Positions 59,712 through 64,000 of a DNA stretch of 64,000 nt are shown here, piece after piece. The notes under the pieces are model-generated. The model did no database searches. It was not told the origin of the DNA and was given only the letters and a program-made list of their open reading frames with translations. How positions within the stretch are numbered: the first letter of the stretch is position 1; each line of letters starts with the position of its first letter. Made by a program: the position numbers and the translations under genes. The stretch covers positions 62,001 through 126,000 of the forward strand of contig CAYJBY010000002.1 in NCBI GenBank assembly GCA_964368645.1. Reading direction: 5' to 3'. This DNA comes from JAEDHM01 sp964368645. Lineage in GTDB: Bacteria; Bacillota; Clostridia; Christensenellales; CAG-1252.

Positions 59712-61433
59712 TTACAGTTCCTCCTTGGTGATTGCGCCGAAAGCACATAACTTTTCGCAAAGTCCGCAACCTACGCACTGGTCCTTGTTGATTGTAATCG
59801 TTCCGTCTGCGCTCTTGCTGATTGCAGGGCAACCCAAGCGCATACAAGCGGTACACTTACGGCATTTGTCGGATATAAAATACTTCACCGTAACAGGTGC
59901 CTTGCTAAGCAAAGCGCAAGGACGGCGTGCGATAATAACGCAAACCTCTTTTGCCTCGGAAGCCTCTTTCACCGCGCTTTCAACCGCCTTGAGGTCGTAA
60001 GCGTCAACCACTCTGAGCCACTCTACTCCGCACGCCTTAACCATAGTTTCCAAATCAAGCTTACGGGTAAGCTCGCCCTTAAGCGTCTTGCCTGTAGCAG
60101 GGTGCTGTTGATGTCCGGTCATACCTGTGGTGGAATTGTCCAAAATAATAAGAGTTATCGCGCTTTGGTTATAAACCGCGTTAATCAATCCTGTAATACC
60201 GCTGTGAATAAAGGTGGAATCGCCTATAACGGCTACGTTGTTTTCGGAAGTGCCCAACGCCTTGTCAAAGCCGTGAGCTATGCCGATACTTGCGCCCATA
60301 CATACCACGGTATCTACCGCGCTTAAGGGTGCTTGTGCGCCTAAGGTATAACAGCCTATATCCGCGTTAACGGTCTTTTTAAGTTTACCCAGCACGTAGA
60401 ACACGCCTCTGTGAGGACAGCCTGCACAAAGCACGGGAGGACGAACGGGCATATTGGGATCGGCAGACGGCATATCCGCGCCTAACAGCTTGTTGCGGAT
60501 AACGGAAACACCGATTTCGCCGATGTCGGGGAATATATCCTTGCCGTGGCAGTCAATGCCGTTGGCTTTCAGTTGAGTCTCGATAAAGCCGCCAAGCTCC
60601 TCGATAACGATTAGCTTGTCCACCTTGGACGCAAATTCTTTTATCGCCTTAATAGGAAGCGGCCAAACCATACCCAGCTTGTAGGTAGATGCATTGGGAA
60701 GTGCGTCGCGAACATACTGATAAACGATACCTGAGCATACAACGCCCATAGAGGAGTCGCGATACTCTGCTACGTTGACGGGGAAAGTGTTGCAGTCTTC
60801 GCTAATGCGAGCGTCTCTTTCCTCAACGTCTTCACGGGCTTTCTTCGCGCTTGCAGGCATCATACAATACTTCACGATGTCCTTTTTGTAAGTGGAAAGC
60901 TTGATATCCTTGCGGTCAAGCAGTTCTACCTCGCTTTGACTGTGAGCGATACGCGTAGTGGTACGCACGAAAATCGGCGTATCGTATTTTTCGGAAAGAT
61001 TAAACGCTATTTTGACAAATCTCTTCGCTTCTGCGCTGTCGGAAGGCTCAAGCATAGGTATATGTGCGCTGTAAGCATAATTACGGCTGTCCTGCTCATT
61101 CTGGGAGGAGTGCATACCGGGATCGTCCGCGGCAATTATAACCAATCCCGCATTAACGCCCGTATAGGACGCTGTGAACAGAGGATCGGCGGCTACGTTT
61201 ACGCCTACGTGTTTCATACAAGCCATCGCTCTCGCGCCTGCAAAACTTGCGCCTATTGCAACCTCTACCGCAACTTTTTCGTTGGGAGCCCATTCTGCGT
61301 AAACCTCATCATATTTTGCTATACATTCGGATATTTCGGTACTGGGAGTGCCGGGATATGCGCTAACCACCTTAACGCCTGCTTCGTATGCGCCTCTGGC
61401 GATTGCTTCGTTAGCTAACATCAATTTTTTCAT
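59712..61433 (-). CDS. iorA: Indolepyruvate:ferredoxin oxidoreductase, alpha subunit
   Basis: 573 residues. Pyrimidine- and TPP-binding domains (SAYPGTPSTEISE; CAGCPHRGVFYVLG; MGASIGIAHG and VIGDSTFIHSGITGLINAVYN for TPP-Mg). C-terminal 2[4Fe-4S] ferredoxin-like domain, CRKCTACMRLGC and CVGCGLCEKLC, the first cluster with one ligand spaced atypically as in other IorA proteins. AGGAGA ahead of the ATG. Confidence 0.95.
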   Translation of the reverse strand: MKKLMLANEAIARGAYEAGVKVVSAYPGTPSTEISECIAKYDEVYAEWAPNEKVAVEVAIGASFAGARAMACMKHVGVNVAADPLFTASYTGVNAGLVIIAADDPGMHSSQNEQDSRNYAYSAHIPMLEPSDSAEAKRFVKIAFNLSEKYDTPIFVRTTTRIAHSQSEVELLDRKDIKLSTYKKDIVKYCMMPASAKKAREDVEERDARISEDCNTFPVNVAEYRDSSMGVVCSGIVYQYVRDALPNASTYKLGMVWPLPIKAIKEFASKVDKLIVIEELGGFIETQLKANGIDCHGKDIFPDIGEIGVSVIRNKLLGADMPSADPNMPVRPPVLCAGCPHRGVFYVLGKLKKTVNADIGCYTLGAQAPLSAVDTVVCMGASIGIAHGFDKALGTSENNVAVIGDSTFIHSGITGLINAVYNQSAITLIILDNSTTGMTGHQQHPATGKTLKGELTRKLDLETMVKACGVEWLRVVDAYDLKAVESAVKEASEAKEVCVIIARRPCALLSKAPVTVKYFISDKCRKCTACMRLGCPAISKSADGTITINKDQCVGCGLCEKLCAFGAITKEEL

Positions 61434-61442
61434 ATTTATCTC

Positions 61443-63677
61443 CTATTTTTTAAGTTTGGTATAATAGTTCATTAAACAACCTTCCAGCAATATGCTGCGC
61501 TCTGCGTCGGTGATAACGCCAAGCTCTGCGGTTGCTTCGAGTATCTGCTCTCCTCTTACGACCTTAATCGGGAAAACGCTGTCGCCCTTAGCCAGTTTCG
61601 CTCTGACTTCGGGAACGAAAACTATATCGTTAAGCTCAAATTCAAAGTCTGTAACAAAGGGAAGAATACCCCAGTTGATTAAGTTGCTTCTATAACGCTT
61701 GGTTGCGTACTCTCTAGCGAAATTAGCTCCGCCTCCCAAAACTCTTTGGCAGGACGCCGCCTGCTCTCTCGCACTGCCGTCACCGGGCTTAATTGCGAAA
61801 ATAGCACTTTCTATCATCGTATTCGCTTGGCTCGCACCAAGCGTACTAAAGCAGAAATCGTATGACGTCGAACCGAACCGTTTTGTATTGTCCTCCGCTA
61901 CCGCCTTGGCACGGCTAACGTACTCGGGTACCTTGCGAGACAAGGCGTAGGACGCTAAACGCATCGGATTACTGCGATAAGAGGACGTCTCTCCCGAGGG
62001 AATAAGCTCGTCCGTAGTGGTAACAGGATCGTTGATTACAGCGACCAGTTTCAGTAAAAGATTGTCTGTTAATTGGGGTATCTTAGGCCAGTCGGTTATG
62101 TTAGGACCGTAAACAAGTTCCTCTTCGGGGTTGGGCTTGCCTATACCGTTATATACTCTGCCCTCGTAAATACCGCAATCGTGAACGTACTGCGGAATAG
62201 TCGAATCGTAGTCCACGTCGGTTGCGCAAGTCAGCCTGCCGCCGTTTTTCGCGGTAGCGGCAATAGAAAGCGCGTCCATTAAGGCTACGGAGGCTATCTG
62301 TCCGTCAGAGGGCTTACTGCCCTCGCGGCTTTCAAAGTTACGGGTTGTGTGTCTTATGCTGAACCCGTTATTGGAGGGAACGTCGCCTGCTCCGAAGCAA
62401 GGTCCGCAAAAACAGGATTTAACCGTAACGCCTGCACGAACCAAATCGGTCAGTCTGCCGTTACGCGCCAACTCCGCATATACGGGTTGCGAGGAGGGAT
62501 ATACGCTCATTGTGAACGCGTCGTTGCCGATTGACGCGCCCTTAAGAATAGACGATGCAAGACAAATATTGTCAAACGTACCGCCGGCGCAACCGGCAAT
62601 AACCGCCTGATCTACGTAAACGCCGCCATTGCGTATCTTGGAACGAAGATCCAACCGCGCACGACTGCCCAGTATTTCCTTAGCCGCCTGCTCACACTCG
62701 GTCAAAACGTCATAGGGATTGGCTATCAAATCAGCCAAACGGTAACCGTTACCCGGGTGGAAGGGCAAAGCTATCATAGGTTCGATTTCGGAAAGGTTAA
62801 TCTTGATTACGCCGTCATACATTGCAAGAGGAGCAGGCTCCAACTGCTTGTAGTCCTCCGCTCTGCCTCTTGCGGCGAAGTAATCGTGCACCTTGGAATC
62901 GGTACGCCATATAGAGGTTAGGCACGCTGTTTCAGTAGTCATAACGTCGATACCGTTACGATACTCAACGGGAAGATTATCGATGCCGTCGCCCACGAAT
63001 TCCAAAACCTTGTTTTTGACGATACCAGCCTTGAAAACCGCGGTAATCAAAGCTATGGCAACGTCGTGAGGTCCGACGCCCTTCTTGGGGGAGCCAGTTA
63101 GCTCTATTGCGATAACGTCGGGATATTTCACATCATAAGTCATTCTCAGAAGCTGTTTCACCAGTTCGGGACCGCCCTCGCCTATCGCCATTGTACCGAG
63201 TGCGCCGTAACGGGTGTGACTGTCACTGCCTAATATCATCTTACCGCAAGCGGCGAAACGCTCTCTCATATAGGTATGAATAACCGCTTGGTTGGCAGGT
63301 ACGTACATACCGCCGTACTTTTTGCAGGCGGATAAACCGAAAACGTGGTCATCCTCGTTAATCGTGCCGCCTACGGCGCAAAGGCTGTTGTGACAGTTGG
63401 TCAAAACATAAGGTAAAGGAAACTCCTTCAGCCCCGACGCCTTAGCTGTTTGTATTATACCGACGTAGGTAATGTCGTGAGACGCCATAGCGTCGAAACG
63501 TATAGCCAAATTCTCGCCCTTGACGGCAGGCTGTGTGCTGTGTGCGGAAAGAATGGAATAGGCAATCGTACCCTTGTACGCATTGTCGAGGTCTGCCGCA
63601 GAGAAAAGAGTAGCGGCCTCAGCCTCCTCGTAAAATCTACCGTTTGTGTAATAATTTTTCCGTCCGATTATGTCCAT
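61443..63677 (-). CDS. Aconitase-family hydratase
   Basis: 744 residues. Three-domain aconitase core with GSDSHTRYGALGTMAIGEGG (151 onwards), cluster cysteines in AGCAGGTFDN and CFCGPCFGAGD, and a C-terminal swivel domain GGGANFAREYATKRYRSNLINWG. Length and sequence style match the YbhJ-type hydratases rather than AcnA or LeuC, so the substrate is open. First gene of the seven-gene operon with iorAB and paaK, nine bases before iorA. Confidence 0.85.
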   Translation of the reverse strand: MDIIGRKNYYTNGRFYEEAEAATLFSAADLDNAYKGTIAYSILSAHSTQPAVKGENLAIRFDAMASHDITYVGIIQTAKASGLKEFPLPYVLTNCHNSLCAVGGTINEDDHVFGLSACKKYGGMYVPANQAVIHTYMRERFAACGKMILGSDSHTRYGALGTMAIGEGGPELVKQLLRMTYDVKYPDVIAIELTGSPKKGVGPHDVAIALITAVFKAGIVKNKVLEFVGDGIDNLPVEYRNGIDVMTTETACLTSIWRTDSKVHDYFAARGRAEDYKQLEPAPLAMYDGVIKINLSEIEPMIALPFHPGNGYRLADLIANPYDVLTECEQAAKEILGSRARLDLRSKIRNGGVYVDQAVIAGCAGGTFDNICLASSILKGASIGNDAFTMSVYPSSQPVYAELARNGRLTDLVRAGVTVKSCFCGPCFGAGDVPSNNGFSIRHTTRNFESREGSKPSDGQIASVALMDALSIAATAKNGGRLTCATDVDYDSTIPQYVHDCGIYEGRVYNGIGKPNPEEELVYGPNITDWPKIPQLTDNLLLKLVAVINDPVTTTDELIPSGETSSYRSNPMRLASYALSRKVPEYVSRAKAVAEDNTKRFGSTSYDFCFSTLGASQANTMIESAIFAIKPGDGSAREQAASCQRVLGGGANFAREYATKRYRSNLINWGILPFVTDFEFELNDIVFVPEVRAKLAKGDSVFPIKVVRGEQILEATAELGVITDAERSILLEGCLMNYYTKLKK

Positions 63678-63708
63678 TGTGCGCTCCCGTCAAATTTATA
63701 TTACATAT

Positions 63709-63737
63709 AATATAACGCGTTTGCGCGGAATTAGCAA
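63709..63737 (-). promoter_or_regulatory. Promoter of the hydratase-iorAB-paaK operon
   Basis: TTGCTA, 17-base spacer, TATATT; 32 bases before the ATG at 63677. Confidence 0.65.
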
Positions 63738-63776
63738 GTAAATACCTTGAAAGTTGCGTGTAATTTTGATAAACTA

Positions 63777-63807
63777 TTGCATCATTTAAGCTTATATGTG
63801 TTATAAT
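63777..63807 (+). promoter_or_regulatory. Leaderless-type promoter of the last gene
   Basis: TTGCAT, 19-base spacer, TATAAT with a TGT extended -10; the -10 ends six bases before the ATG and there is no Shine-Dalgarno. Confidence 0.55.
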
Positions 63808-63813
63808 TGCTTT

Positions 63814-64000
63814 ATGAAAAAGTATAAGTACCGTTTTCCGACTAAGCTATACGTCATAACCTCGGTTGCCGCCGTTGCGGTTACTGCGTTATCGATTTTT
63901 AATATTCTTCGGCTCGCAGAAGTCGGCGATTTGTTTTCCTTTAACCGTCCGCTGGATATTACGTCTATCGTCCTATGCGCGTTGATACTTACGGCTTTGA
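63814..64000 (+). CDS. Membrane protein, 3' partial
   Basis: 62 codons are visible before the window ends. Reads MKKYKYRFPTKLYVITSVAA followed by two hydrophobic segments (about 10-30 and 48-62). Too short to assign. Divergent from the hydratase operon. Confidence 0.6.
   Translation, partial: MKKYKYRFPTKLYVITSVAAVAVTALSIFNILRLAEVGDLFSFNRPLDITSIVLCALILTAL

Noticed and set aside
59710..59856. Longer iorB reading from 59856
   Set aside because: The added 49 residues overlap the iorA ferredoxin domain; the ATG at 59709 has a strong AAGGAGG.

Overview
The window looks like a chromosome segment from a low-to-mid GC Bacillota of the Clostridia type, probably an uncultivated gut lineage. Three things point there. 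Gene order closely follows the Bacillus subtilis blocks yloC-gmk-rpoZ-coaBC-priA-def-fmt-rsmB-rlmN-rsgA-rpe-thiN / rpmB / yloU-yloV and ylxM-ffh-rpsP-khpA-rimM-trmD-rbgA-rnhB plus dprA-topA-trmFO-hslVU. Strong AGGAGG ribosome binding sites are common. There is a YlbJ-like membrane protein and an indolepyruvate:ferredoxin oxidoreductase typical of anaerobes. No rRNA, CRISPR array, phage or transposase gene is visible.

Layout. 1-2.2 kb: the end of a membrane-anchored GGDEF protein, a tandem pair of tiny paralogous genes, then a minus-strand tRNA cluster (Gly-Cys-Leu) whose last gene has a duplicated 3' end. 2.3-5.3 kb: fakA-like and asp23-like genes divergent from rpmB, then a degenerate 22-nt minisatellite. 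5.3-16.1 kb: a 12-gene minus-strand operon (yicC to thiN) with one clear promoter at 16.1 kb. 16.2-20.5 kb: ligA and pcrA. 20.5 kb: a 44-residue membrane peptide gene. 20.7-37.1 kb: a 13-gene minus-strand operon that starts with an unusual lipoprotein/GT-C-like protein and continues comM, dprA, topA, trmFO, hslVU, hisS, aspS, rseC-like, trxA, glyA and a cysteine desulfurase. 37.2-43.1 kb: rplS with its own promoter, then the ylxM-ffh translation operon.

43.1-48.2 kb: a plus-strand apbE / NusG-II / Gx module, two polytopic membrane proteins, and a convergent PflX-type radical SAM gene. 48.3-48.9 kb: tRNA-Leu(GAG) followed by two copies of a structured 240-nt unit that begins with the tRNA 3' end. 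49-54.2 kb: an orphan lipoprotein, a 682-residue protein with a TerD-like C-terminal region behind a long leader, and a LURP-one protein with a consensus promoter and an operator-like palindrome. 54.7-63.7 kb: YlbJ-like protein, then a seven-gene minus-strand operon (aconitase-family hydratase, iorA, iorB, CoA ligase, ACT protein, 5-FTHF cyclo-ligase, fused RsmD-CoaD). The window ends inside a membrane protein gene.

Most of the DNA is housekeeping: translation, RNA modification, replication and repair. The parts that deserve attention are the tRNA-Leu associated duplications, the apparent leaderless promoters (-10 box ending six bases before ATG), the ApbE/NusG-II/Gx redox module, the TerD-like and LURP-one genes, the GT-C-like lipoprotein, the RsmD-CoaD fusion, and the L19 insertion. 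All family assignments rest on reading motifs by eye; no database search was run.
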